A DNA stretch of 22,533 nt from CAZHAX01 sp964530325 (GTDB taxonomy: Bacteria > Chloroflexota > Anaerolineae > B4-G1), in assembly GCA_964530325.1 (NCBI GenBank), contig CAZHAX010000031.1:1-22533 (forward strand), written 5' to 3'. This document shows positions 7,802-15,499 of this stretch, piece by piece. A program made the translations under genes and the position numbers. Numbering within the stretch: the first letter of the stretch is position 1; each line of letters starts with the position of its first letter. The notes beneath the pieces were generated by a model that saw only the letters and a program-made list of their open reading frames with translations, made no database searches and was not told the DNA's origin.

Positions 7802-8691
7802 GGGAATTGTTCCGCAATCGCCTGCAGCAGGTTGAGCGTCTCCAGCAGCGCTTCGCGCCGGAAGCAGACGATGTCGCCGATCAGGAAGGTTCGATATCCA
7901 AGGGAGAGGAGGAAGGCGACGTCGCCTATGTCTGCGCATTCGGGAATCGGATGATGGGCCATCGAGTCCAGGATGCGGCTGGCGACCACCGCCTGTGGAT
8001 CGGCCTCGATGATCTCGCGCACCGCACTGATGATCCGGTGCGGGCGCAGAACCTCGATGTACAGATCGCCCCTGGCGGCCATGAGCCGGCCCTGTGAGGC
8101 GCCGTGCTCCCGGGCGTAGTCAAGCCCTCTCTGGGACTCTATCTTCAGCATGACCTCTGCGCCGGGGAGCAGGCTCTCCACCTCTTCGACGTCAGAGGGA
8201 TGCTCGACGTAGGAGAGCATGACCCGGGTGAGTCCTATCTCGCCCATCGCCGCCAGGTAGGCGCGGTCCGTCTCGGTCAGCGTTCCCTCGATCTTGAGCG
8301 AGGGATGGACGATATCGACCGATTCGCCGGGCCCGACCAGGCGCTGGGGGCCGTCGGCGAGGATGAGCCGGTTGCCGTCGACGGCCACGATGCGCACGCA
8401 CTCCTTGCCGCCGGAGAAGAAGGCGTCGACCGGCGTGTCCACCTCAATCGGGTGGCTCAGATGAACCTCGGTGTAAGGCGGGACGGCGGCGCCGACCACC
8501 CTCAGCTGGCGCCCTTTGAGATCGACCCACAGCGGCTGGCCAAAGGCCCGTAGGCGCGTGAGGGCTTCTGCGGGACCGCCCTTGACGGGCATCACAGTGT
8601 TGAGCCGAAACCCGCACACGAGCGAGTGTTTGGCCACCTCGGCCAGGTAGTCCGCATAGGGCGGCGCAGTGACTATGGCGCGGACGATCAT
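7798..8691 (-). CDS. Stand-alone pyruvate-kinase-like barrel protein
   Basis: A 297-residue protein resembling the catalytic TIM barrel of pyruvate kinase. Points of resemblance, in order, are GFRLNTV (like the RLNFSHG strand), PLWVDLKGRQLRVV (like LLDLKGPEIR), a short B-domain-like insert (about 90-155), LTETDRAYLAAM, MLSYVEHPSDVEEV, MLKIESQRGLDYA (like KIENxEGV), RLMAARGDLYIEV (like MVARGDLG) and RILDSM (like xMLESM). It lacks the C-terminal regulatory domain of classical 470-residue enzymes. Its key segments are altered (ARGDLYIEV for ARGDLGVE), so it may act on another phosphoryl substrate or be non-catalytic. ATGA overlaps couple it to the genes on both sides. A role tied to NAD metabolism is inferred from context only. 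Confidence 0.7.
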   Translation of the reverse strand: MIVRAIVTAPPYADYLAEVAKHSLVCGFRLNTVMPVKGGPAEALTRLRAFGQPLWVDLKGRQLRVVGAAVPPYTEVHLSHPIEVDTPVDAFFSGGKECVRIVAVDGNRLILADGPQRLVGPGESVDIVHPSLKIEGTLTETDRAYLAAMGEIGLTRVMLSYVEHPSDVEEVESLLPGAEVMLKIESQRGLDYAREHGASQGRLMAARGDLYIEVLRPHRIISAVREIIEADPQAVVASRILDSMAHHPIPECADIGDVAFLLSLGYRTFLIGDIVCFRREALLETLNLLQAIAEQFP

Positions 8692-9650
8692 AGCCGCAGA
8701 GTAGTGGCGCAGTAGCTGCAGGTGAACATGCCTGCCGCGTCGACCGGGACCGGCGCGCCGCAGCGGGGGCACTTCATGGCGATCGGCTCGCTGACGCTGG
8801 CCACCTTATCCTCGCTCTGCCGGGCGCGCATGTTGTCCTGGAAATCGGCAAACCGTCCCCAGGCGCGGGCGACCAGGCCCATGGCGTAGTCGACGGCCCG
8901 CTGCTCGTCCCTGATCTGGAGGATCTTCTGCTCGCCAATAGCCCGGCCCCACTGCTGATCGACTATATCCCCAGGCCTGCCCGTTGGCCGGCGCAGGAAC
9001 CAGGTGTTCCAGATCTTGGACACTCCCTGCCAGGCCTTGATGGCGTCAACGTCGCTCTTTCTTCCATCACCCAGGTAGTGGGTCACTTGCTTGCTGGGTA
9101 CCTTGGGGTGCATGGTCACGTCGCCGAACACGATCAGGAATGGCACCTCCTTCGCGTTCGGTATCTGCACGTGGGTGTTGATCCAGTGAGCGAAAAGGCC
9201 GTAGCTCTCCGGCGCGTCGCCGCCGCCGCCCTCGCCATAGAGGGCGCCCAGCAGCTGTTCCAGGTCGAAGCCGCTTGCGAAATCGGTCACCTGCAGCGGC
9301 CACTGATCGACGGCCGCGTCGCCGATGGCGGCGAAACAGATCTCCAGGTCCTCCCGGTACTGGGACAGCGTGTTGTATAGAAGGGGTAGGCGGTCGAAGA
9401 TCTCGAACGGCCAGTCGGCCATCGAGCCGGTCACGTCGACGGCGATGACCAGCGGATTGGCCGACTCGGTGCTGATGTGCTTCTTGGGGTCGACGATCTT
9501 CTCGTTGGGGCCGCTCTTCTTCTCGTAGGTGCGCGGCCCTCTGGCCCGGGCCCGCTTGGCTGCCGCGGCTCGCTCTTTTGCTCCCCCGGGGCCATACGCG
9601 TACTTGCCGTCGCCGTACCAGGTGCTGGTATCTTCGTCCCAGGAATACAT
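8688..9650 (-). CDS. vWA-domain protein with C-terminal zinc ribbon
   Basis: A 320-residue protein. The N-terminus (1-60) is Tyr/Trp/Gly-rich, then Arg/Ala/Lys-rich (MYSWDEDTSTWYGDGKYAYG). Residues about 66-260 form a von Willebrand factor A fold with a MIDAS motif of type DxTxS (D72, T74, S76 in VDVTGSM) and a later metal-proximal strand FLIVFGDVT. Residues 294-314 are a CxxC...CxxC zinc ribbon (C294, C297, C311, C314). No signal peptide or membrane helix is visible, so it is cytoplasmic. vWA proteins usually assemble or present partners in a metal-dependent way, often with ATPases or chelatases; none is here. The ATG follows a GAGGAGG ribosome site inside the 9-bp gap after the NMNAT stop, and its stop overlaps the next ATG. 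Confidence 0.85.
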   Translation of the reverse strand: MYSWDEDTSTWYGDGKYAYGPGGAKERAAAAKRARARGPRTYEKKSGPNEKIVDPKKHISTESANPLVIAVDVTGSMADWPFEIFDRLPLLYNTLSQYREDLEICFAAIGDAAVDQWPLQVTDFASGFDLEQLLGALYGEGGGGDAPESYGLFAHWINTHVQIPNAKEVPFLIVFGDVTMHPKVPSKQVTHYLGDGRKSDVDAIKAWQGVSKIWNTWFLRRPTGRPGDIVDQQWGRAIGEQKILQIRDEQRAVDYAMGLVARAWGRFADFQDNMRARQSEDKVASVSEPIAMKCPRCGAPVPVDAAGMFTCSYCATTLRL

Positions 9651-9659
9651 CGATCCTCC

Positions 9660-10205
9660 TCATTGAACGACGCTGTCTAGAGCAAGCGTCTGCAGTCCGA
9701 ACTCACGATGAAAGCGCTCGTCGAGCTGATTGGCAGCGATGTAGTTCGCTATCGCCTCCGGCACCAAGGCTCGCCAGCCACCGCCCTGGGCCATCTCCCG
9801 GCGCACCGTGCTCCCGTCTACCGCAATGCGCTGGTCCTCCGGAACAAGCTCCACCGGCTTGATCACGCTGTAGTCCGGGGCCAGCAGGCTGGAGACGTAG
9901 GGGTTGGCGGTGACGAACAGATCGAGCGGTCCGAACAGGGCGACGACCATCAAGCGCCAGCGGGGGCCGTCGTCGAGATCGGGGACCGGAGTGAGTGTGT
10001 AGTTGTCGCGGCCGGGAAGCGCGAGGCGGATCATATCGATCCTCTCATCGAGCGTGAATGGATTCCGGAAGTCGTACCGGTTGGAGCTGCCGATGCCGAT
10101 GATCACCTGGCGAGCCAGATCGCAGAGGGCACGCAGGACGGGCACGTGGCCCCGGTGTACGGGCTGCCAGCGGGCAACCATGCCGATGCGGTCCAGTCGA
10201 TCCAT
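9660..10205 (-). CDS. nadM: Nicotinamide-nucleotide adenylyltransferase (archaeal NadM-like type)
   Basis: A 181-residue nucleotidyltransferase that joins NMN or nicotinate mononucleotide to AMP from ATP, giving NAD or its deamido form. The fold begins DRIGMVARWQPVHRGH with the HxGH motif H17-H20, which binds ATP phosphates. The C-terminal VDGSTVRREM matches the (I/V)xGTxxRxxM signature. Length and motif spacing fit the archaeal NadM type rather than the longer bacterial NadD; the symbol is by resemblance. The ATG at 10205 is chosen because the family fold starts here and a promoter lies just upstream (10235-10263). The longer open frame to 10283 runs through that promoter. First gene of the NAD operon. 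Confidence 0.88.
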   Translation of the reverse strand: MDRLDRIGMVARWQPVHRGHVPVLRALCDLARQVIIGIGSSNRYDFRNPFTLDERIDMIRLALPGRDNYTLTPVPDLDDGPRWRLMVVALFGPLDLFVTANPYVSSLLAPDYSVIKPVELVPEDQRIAVDGSTVRREMAQGGGWRALVPEAIANYIAANQLDERFHREFGLQTLALDSVVQ

Positions 10206-10234
10206 GTGCGGGGTCCGCTTCCAGACGTGAATGG

Positions 10235-10263
10235 ATTCTATCCCAAGCGGAACGCGGGCGCAA
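10235..10263 (-). promoter_or_regulatory. probable promoter of the NAD operon
   Basis: On the minus strand, TTGCGC (10263-10258), a 17-nt spacer and TAGAAT (10240-10235). The transcript would start near 10228, about 23 nt before the NMNAT ATG, with a GGAAG ribosome-site candidate in between. Confidence 0.5.
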
Positions 10264-10276
10264 GCGATAGGCCGTC

Positions 10277-10305
10277 TTGACAACTCGTTTCGTGTCGCCT
10301 ATAGT
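10277..10305 (+). promoter_or_regulatory. sigma70 promoter of the GH3 gene
   Basis: TTGACA (10277-10282), a 17-nt spacer and TATAGT (10300-10305) form a near-consensus promoter. The start of transcription is expected near 10312, giving a leader of about 80 nt. It also argues against translation from the TTG at 10277, which is part of the -35 box. It is divergent from the NAD operon promoter, whose -35 lies 14 bp away. Confidence 0.75.
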
Positions 10306-10390
10306 CACGGAAGGCGACGACGCGAACGGTGACGTCGAGTTCCGGCAGCCACTCGAGCCGAGTAGTCGACAACGCAGAGGTGGTCGAACA

Positions 10391-12835
10391 ATGAGCGACA
10401 AGATCGAGGCACTGATTCGGCAGATGACCCCCGAAGAGAAGGTCGCCATGATTGGAGGGGCGTCGATGTGGACCACCGTGCCCATCGAGCGATTGGGCAT
10501 TCCGGCCATCAAAGTCACCGATGGACCGATCGGTGCCCGGGGCAGCCAACAGTACGGCGGCGTGACATCAGCCTGCTTTCCGACAGGGAGCGCACTGGCA
10601 GCCACGTGGAACACCGGGCTGGTGTACCGTGTGGGTCAGGCCCTGGGAGAAGAGACCAAGGCAAAAGGCGCCCATGTCCTCCTGGCCCCCACCGTGAACA
10701 TCCACCGCTCGCCGCTGGCAGGCCGCAGCTTCGAGGCCTATTCTGAGGACCCATGTCTCACCGCAAGAATGGCCACCGCCTATATCCAGGGGGTGCAGAG
10801 CCGGGGGGTGGGTGCGTGCATCAAGCACTTCGTCTGCAACGATTCCGAATTCGAGCGGAAGACGATCAGCTCTGAGATAGCCGAGCGGCCCCTGCGCGAG
10901 ATCTACCTGGCCCCCTTCAGGATGGCCATACGGGATGGCAAGCCGTGGGCCGTGATGTCGGCCTACAACAAAGTCAACGGCATCTACTGCAGTGAGAACG
11001 AATACCTGCTGCTCGATGTCCTGAAAGGCGAGTGGGGGTTCGAGGGCATCGTCATGTCCGATTGGGGCGGCACCTACAGCCCCAGCGCCGCCGCCGGCGG
11101 CCTCGATCTGGAGATGCCCGGTCCCGCGCGCTTCCTGGACGCGAAGGTACTGGAGGCACTCAATACAGGAGAGATCGGCGAAGAACTGCTCGACGACAAA
11201 GCGCGCCGCCTGCTGCGTACCATTGCCAGAGCTGGCGCGTTCGAGCATCCCGACGAACAGCCCGAGCGTGCGGTGGACAAGCCAGAGCATCGCCTCCTGG
11301 CCCGCGAGGCGGCGACCGAGGCGATCGTGCTGCTGAAGAACTCGAACTCTGTCCTGCCGCTCGACCCGGAGAAGATCGCAACACTGGCCGTCATCGGCGC
11401 CAACGCCAGGTGGGCCCAGCCCCTTGGCGGCGGCAGCGTGCGGGTCAACCCCCACTACGTGATCACGCCGCTTGATGGGATCAGGAACAGGCTCGGAGAC
11501 GGCTGTAAGGTCACCTATGAGATCGGCTGCCCGATACATAAGTTGCCGCCGCTCATCGACCCGGGCTGGCTCACAACCGGCGAAGCGGGTGCAGGCGGCA
11601 CGCAGCAGCACGGACTGACTGTCCAGTACTTCGATGCTCCGGACCTATCCGGGGAACCAGTCCATAGCGACGTCACCGCAGTAACAGCGCTCTACTGGTC
11701 TGGCTACACCCTACCCTACGTCGACGCCAACCGGTTCTCCATGCGAGCTGCGGGCACGCTCAGGCCGCCGGAGTCGGGACGCTACACCTTTGGTCTATCG
11801 AGCACCGGGTCAAGCCGTCTGTTCATCGACGACGAGTTGCTCATCGACAATTGGGATGCATCAGAGGAATACAGGGAAGCAACGAATGGGATCGAGATGG
11901 CTGCTGGCCAGTCATATAGCCTCAGGGTCGAGTACAGCTGGCAGGGGGAGGAGAGCTGGCGCAGGCTGCGCCTGGGCTGCATACGGACGGTCCCGCCGGA
12001 CTCGATGGACAGGGCGGCAGCGCTGGCGGCGGGGTCGGACGCGGCCATCATCGTCGCGGGTCTGACGACCGAGTGGGAAAGCGAGGGCTTCGACCGGGTC
12101 GACATGGACCTGCCCGGCGCCCAGAACGAACTGATCGAGAGAGTAGCCGCCGCCAATCCGAACACCGTAGTCGTGCTCAACGCGGGCTCTCCCGTCCGAA
12201 TGGACTGGCTGGACAAGGTGGCGGCCGTGGTGCAGGCCTGGTACCTGGGCCAGGAGACGGGCAACGCCATTGCGGACGTGCTGTTCGGCGACGCCAATCC
12301 CTCCGGCAAACTGCCGACGAGCTTTCCCAGGCGCCTGCAGGACAACCCGGCCTACATCAACTACCCGGGAGAGAACGGACAGGTCCACTACGGCGAGGGG
12401 ATCTTCGTGGGCTATCGCTACTACGACAAGAAGGGTATCGAGCCGCTGTTCCCCTTCGGCTACGGTCTCTCCTACACGGCCTTTGCCTACAGCAACCTTG
12501 CGTTGAGCGCCCAGGAGATGGAGCCAGACGGGGACATCCAGGTCAGCCTTGACGTTCAGAACACCGGATCACGCGCCGGCAAGGAGATCGCGCAGCTGTA
12601 CGTACGCGACGTATCGTCCAGTCTGGTGCGCCCCGAGAAGGAGCTGAAGGCCTTCGCCAAGGTGGCGCTGGAGCCGGGGGAGAGGACGACGGTCACACTC
12701 ACGCTCGACCAGGAGGCCCTTTCCTTCTACGATCCAGCCCAGAAGAAGTGGATCGCCGAGGCGGGCGAGTTCGAAGTCCTCGTCGGCAGCTCCTCGCGCG
12801 ACATCCACCTGACGGGCAGGTTCCGGCTGAAGTAG
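10391..12835 (+). CDS. GH3 beta-glucosidase with PA14 domain
   Basis: An 814-residue GH3 enzyme. The N-terminal (alpha/beta)8 barrel (about 1-290) has KVTDGPIGAR, GRSFEAYSEDP and KHFVCNDSE substrate-site motifs and the catalytic nucleophile D224 in IVMSDWGG. The alpha/beta sandwich is split by a PA14 domain (about 408-530), with the probable acid/base Glu in TTEWESEGFDR (559-569). A fibronectin-III-like C-terminal domain follows (about 690-814; the link is FPFGYGLSYTAF). This layout matches PA14-inserted beta-glucosidases of the Kluyveromyces BglI type, in which PA14 shapes the substrate pocket. No signal peptide is visible, so it is probably intracellular and hydrolyses imported cello-oligosaccharides or other beta-glucosides. 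The ATG has an AGAGG site 10 nt upstream and lies behind a clear promoter. Confidence 0.95.
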   Translation: MSDKIEALIRQMTPEEKVAMIGGASMWTTVPIERLGIPAIKVTDGPIGARGSQQYGGVTSACFPTGSALAATWNTGLVYRVGQALGEETKAKGAHVLLAPTVNIHRSPLAGRSFEAYSEDPCLTARMATAYIQGVQSRGVGACIKHFVCNDSEFERKTISSEIAERPLREIYLAPFRMAIRDGKPWAVMSAYNKVNGIYCSENEYLLLDVLKGEWGFEGIVMSDWGGTYSPSAAAGGLDLEMPGPARFLDAKVLEALNTGEIGEELLDDKARRLLRTIARAGAFEHPDEQPERAVDKPEHRLLAREAATEAIVLLKNSNSVLPLDPEKIATLAVIGANARWAQPLGGGSVRVNPHYVITPLDGIRNRLGDGCKVTYEIGCPIHKLPPLIDPGWLTTGEAGAGGTQQHGLTVQYFDAPDLSGEPVHSDVTAVTALYWSGYTLPYVDANRFSMRAAGTLRPPESGRYTFGLSSTGSSRLFIDDELLIDNWDASEEYREATNGIEMAAGQSYSLRVEYSWQGEESWRRLRLGCIRTVPPDSMDRAAALAAGSDAAIIVAGLTTEWESEGFDRVDMDLPGAQNELIERVAAANPNTVVVLNAGSPVRMDWLDKVAAVVQAWYLGQETGNAIADVLFGDANPSGKLPTSFPRRLQDNPAYINYPGENGQVHYGEGIFVGYRYYDKKGIEPLFPFGYGLSYTAFAYSNLALSAQEMEPDGDIQVSLDVQNTGSRAGKEIAQLYVRDVSSSLVRPEKELKAFAKVALEPGERTTVTLTLDQEALSFYDPAQKKWIAEAGEFEVLVGSSSRDIHLTGRFRLK

Positions 12836-12845
12836 CGATGGAAAG

Positions 12846-12884
12846 CAAAGACCCCAAAGGTCTACTAGACGTTTGGGGTCTTTG
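12846..12884. terminator. Bidirectional terminator between convergent genes
   Basis: Perfect 13-bp arms (CAAAGACCCCAAA at 12846-12858 and TTTGGGGTCTTTG at 12872-12884) flank a 13-nt loop that itself holds GTCT-ACT-AGAC, so the stem can extend past a G-G mismatch. Arms rich in A and T at the right places can serve both GH3 (+) and the TPR-like gene (-). Confidence 0.8.
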
Positions 12885-12943
12885 ACGCTACTTTGCTACT
12901 ACGGTGAGTAGAATCGTCTGTATCGCGAGCCCTCGCCTTAGCG

Positions 12944-13693
12944 CTACGAGGTCTTGTCCGTCTTCAGCCCTTCCGCCGCCTGAGAGAACCTCTCTAGTGC
13001 TTGCTTTTCGCCCTTGTCTCTGCATAGAGCAACCAGGTCATCAGCCAGCTCGTTGCGTTCGCCTGATTCTTTGTCAAACCCGATTGCCTTTAGGCATTTT
13101 CTCATGGCTACCACCAGCACACGCGGGATCTCATCGCTCTGGTCGGCCGACTCGCGGACTCCCGTGATCAACATCTCTACAGCCTCTCGAGGTTTCTCCT
13201 CCTCGATCAGTAGATCTGCCATCCTCTGCCGAAATGCATGAGTGGGAGCCTGCTCCTGCGCGGTTAGCTCGAGCCCTCTCTTATAGAGTTCCCCGGCTCG
13301 ATCGCCAGCTCCAAGACGGGCGAACGCGTCGCCATACTGGCGAAGAATCGTACCACGTTCTCCCTGCCTGGTCGCGCTCTTCAGTCGCACTTCCGTAGCC
13401 TCGATGTGCTTACCCTGCTTGTCCAGCTCGCACGCCTCCGCCTCAGCGGCGAAGTCGTCGGCCCGGTCTGGCCTCAGCTTTTGGCCACGAGCGCACGCTT
13501 CGATGGCGTCCCGCCACGACCCGCTCTCCGGAGCGATCCTGATGATGTCATCCAGCACAAGGTGGCCCACCGTCGATGATTTCGGGAACCCCTTCACGAC
13601 CTGCTTCAGCTTCGCCAGCCCTTCCCCTGGGTTGGTGCGCTCCAGCATCAGTGCCTTCAGGCGGAGCTGCGTTGCCTTAGTCTCGTCGTCCAT
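12944..13693 (-). CDS. TPR-like helical repeat protein
   Basis: About 249 residues, predicted entirely alpha-helical and soluble. Repeat-like segments occur around residues 20-60 (GLAKLKQVVKGFPKSSTV), 65-85 (SWRDAIEACARGQKLRP), 115-150 (ILRQYGDAFARLGAGDRAGE) and 160-185 (MADLLIEEEKPREAVEMLI), the last two close to TPR/SEL1-type pairs. No catalytic motif, signal peptide or membrane segment is seen. The ATG at 13693 is chosen because the open N-terminal extension (to 13762) is Pro/Arg-rich and unlike the rest; the ribosome site is weak. Its start region faces the mrr promoter, so it is divergent from mrr. A scaffold or adaptor role is plausible; function unknown. Confidence 0.7.
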   Translation of the reverse strand: MDDETKATQLRLKALMLERTNPGEGLAKLKQVVKGFPKSSTVGHLVLDDIIRIAPESGSWRDAIEACARGQKLRPDRADDFAAEAEACELDKQGKHIEATEVRLKSATRQGERGTILRQYGDAFARLGAGDRAGELYKRGLELTAQEQAPTHAFRQRMADLLIEEEKPREAVEMLITGVRESADQSDEIPRVLVVAMRKCLKAIGFDKESGERNELADDLVALCRDKGEKQALERFSQAAEGLKTDKTS

Positions 13694-13785
13694 AGCTCGA
13701 GCCCAGCGCTGCTGCGGCGGCCTGGGATGATCAGGGAACCCGCTGGATCCGCGGGGTGGCACGAAGCGCCAGCCCAGCTCGGGTG

Positions 13786-13814
13786 TTGACGGCAGGCCAC
13801 CGCTGCCGTATACT
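13786..13814 (+). promoter_or_regulatory. sigma70 promoter of the mrr gene
   Basis: TTGACG (13786-13791), a 17-nt spacer and TATACT (13809-13814). The transcript would start near 13821 and carry a leader of about 130 nt up to the ATG at 13954. Confidence 0.7.
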
Positions 13815-13937
13815 AGTCGCAGGGTGGCATGGCGGGGGATTGCCCAATCTGGCGGGTGGTCCTGCTACGGTTCCAGATCAGCGGTGAACATGGCAGGAGT
13901 GCGATCCTCTGGCACGGCGGGCAGCAGCGAGAAGCGC

Positions 13938-13974
13938 AGGAGGAACGTCCACTATGTCAATACCGGACTATTAA
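13938..13974 (+). promoter_or_regulatory. mrr ribosome site, original ATG and in-frame stop
   Basis: AGGAGGA (13938-13944) sits 9 nt before an ATG at 13954 that opens the peptide MSIPDY and meets TAA at 13972-13974. Two codons later, in the same frame, the ATG at 13981 starts the long Mrr frame. MSIPDY followed by one residue and then the MLP block is the usual N-terminus of this Mrr type. The TAA therefore most likely replaced a sense codon. Confidence 0.7.
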
Positions 13975-13980
13975 TCCATT

Positions 13981-14859
13981 ATGCTTCCCTCGCTCAAGTT
14001 CGCTGGCGACCAAAGGGAACACTCTCTTCGCGAGACAATCCACGCCCTGGCAGACGAGTTCGACTTAGCTGATCAGGAAAGAAGACACCTCCTGCCCAGT
14101 GGACAGCAAGCTACTTTCGACAACCGAGTCGGATGGGCTCGCACCTATATGAAGAAGGCCGGCCTACTTGAATCCACCAGGCGCGGCTACTACCGGATCA
14201 CGGAGCGCGGTTCAACTGTCCTCGATCAGAGTCCTCCAGAGATCAACAGCGACTTCCTGCGCCGGTTTCCCGAGTTCGTCGAGTTCAAGACGCGACGAGA
14301 GAAACCTGACCAGTCCGGGGAGGCCGAACCCGAGGAGGATCAGACGCCGGAAGAAGCCATTGAAGCAGCCTATCAGGCGATCCAGCAGGGTCTGGCTGCA
14401 GAGCTGCTCCAGACTATCAAGAACTGCTCTCCAGCTTTCTTCGAACGTCTGGTCGTTGATCTCCTGGTGAAGATGGGCTATGGCGGCACCAGCAGAGAAG
14501 CCGGCAGGGCGATTGGCAGCACCAATGACGGTGGAATAGACGGTATCATCAATGAAGATCGCCTGGGGCTCGACATAGTCTACATCCAGGCAAAGCGATG
14601 GGATCACTCTGTCGGACGTCCCGAGATTCAGAAGTTCGCAGGGGCTCTTCAAGGCCAGCGTGCGAGAAGGGGCATATTCATCACAACCTCGACCTTCTCC
14701 AAGACGGCTATCGACTATGTGTCCAGAATCGACAGCAAGATTGTGCTGATTGATGGAGATACTCTTGCGCAGCTCATGATTGACTTCGGTATCGGCGTGA
14801 CACCGGTTGCGTCGTACGAGTTGAAGCGAGTCGACTCTGACCACTTCACTGACGAATAG
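13981..14859 (+). CDS. mrr: Mrr-type restriction endonuclease, N-terminally interrupted
   Basis: A 292-residue Mrr-family nuclease; E. coli Mrr has about 304. The N-terminal winged-helix Mrr_N domain spans about 1-85 (LPSGQQATFDNRVGWARTYM, then RRGYYRITERG). An acidic linker (105-130) follows. The C-terminal PD-(D/E)xK-like domain (about 145-275) has FFERLVVDLLVKMGYGG, the catalytic GGIDG loop (D187) and QAK (203-205). Family members cleave modified, typically methylated, DNA. The frame runs upstream through a TAA at 13972-13974 to a well-placed ATG and ribosome site at 13954, so the protein depends on re-initiation at 13981, which has no ribosome site of its own, or on readthrough. The catalytic part is intact. 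It could be a recent pseudogene, a phase-variable allele or a base error. Confidence 0.85.
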   Translation: MLPSLKFAGDQREHSLRETIHALADEFDLADQERRHLLPSGQQATFDNRVGWARTYMKKAGLLESTRRGYYRITERGSTVLDQSPPEINSDFLRRFPEFVEFKTRREKPDQSGEAEPEEDQTPEEAIEAAYQAIQQGLAAELLQTIKNCSPAFFERLVVDLLVKMGYGGTSREAGRAIGSTNDGGIDGIINEDRLGLDIVYIQAKRWDHSVGRPEIQKFAGALQGQRARRGIFITTSTFSKTAIDYVSRIDSKIVLIDGDTLAQLMIDFGIGVTPVASYELKRVDSDHFTDE

Positions 14860-14919
14860 GGCTGCTATCCCACACGCGGATGGAGCTGACGGTCTATCAA
14901 GCTTCGCATCGAAGTAGGC

Positions 14920-14947
14920 TTCGCTTCTGTGGGTTGTAGGCTATAGT
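14920..14947 (+). promoter_or_regulatory. possible promoter before the ATPase fragment
   Basis: TTCGCT (14920-14925), a 16-nt spacer and TATAGT (14942-14947) precede the ATPase fragment. The -35 is weak. The surrounding 14860-15002 region has a CTTCG-CAT-CGAAG inverted repeat and no gene. Confidence 0.35.
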
Positions 14948-15056
14948 TGGGGGTGTCGCTGGGCCCGCCCGCAGGTGATCCGCGAAGCGTTGGGCGGCCG
15001 ACTTACAGCTATCCTACTACGAACGAGTCTGGGGGCAAGACACGAGACGGTACGAT

Positions 15057-15452
15057 GTGGATGGCATCTTCATCCCGGGCGGAATGCCCAACGAGACGTA
15101 CGTTGCGAGATCCGAGTTGAACTTGGAAAGCAAGTTGGAGGCTGCTATCGGCCAGGCACACAAGCTCATTACCGTCACAGGATCTACGAAGTCGGGCAAG
15201 ACCGTCCTTGTTAACAGGATTAGCCCACGACCCACATCAGTGTGGGTAGACTGTGGCGCCGTTTCGAACGAGGATGACTTCTGGTCGACTATCCTTCATC
15301 GGATCAGCGGGTTCACTGCAGTGGAGGGTGAGAGTTCCGTCTCAAGCGCAAAGCAGGCTGGAGCCGAAGCTTCAGTTGAGGGCGAAATTCCCTTGACGGC
15401 GACGGGGAGGGGTGCCCTAAGGGGCTCATTCCGGCAACGCTGGCTGCCCTGA
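15057..15452 (+). pseudogene. Truncated P-loop ATPase (N-terminal fragment)
   Basis: A 131-residue open frame from GTG at 15057. It has IFIPGGMPNETYV, then a Walker A motif GSTKSGKT (about 42-49) and SVWVDCGAVSNEDDFW. These look like the first quarter of a large AAA/STAND-like ATPase whose members read IPGGMP...TYV...GPTKSGKTVL...VWV...DDFW. The same frame is open back to 14979 and encodes family-like residues (LSYYERVWGQDTRRYDVDG) without an ATG, GTG or TTG, so the original start is lost or altered. After about residue 115 (ATGRGALRGSF) the frame leaves the family pattern and stops. No Walker B or sensor region remains. Probably non-functional. With mrr upstream it suggests a decaying defence-like patch. 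Confidence 0.55.
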
Positions 15453-15499
15453 CACGTGGTGATCAAACGTACGACCCTAGTCGTGGCTGCCCGGGCCGG

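Noticed and set aside
10277..10390. Longer N-terminus of GH3 from TTG at 10277
   Set aside because: The TTG is the start of the TTGACA -35 box; the ATG at 10391 has a ribosome site and begins the GH3 fold.
10568..11611. 347-residue open frame on the minus strand
   Set aside because: Antisense to the GH3 barrel; no recognisable protein features.
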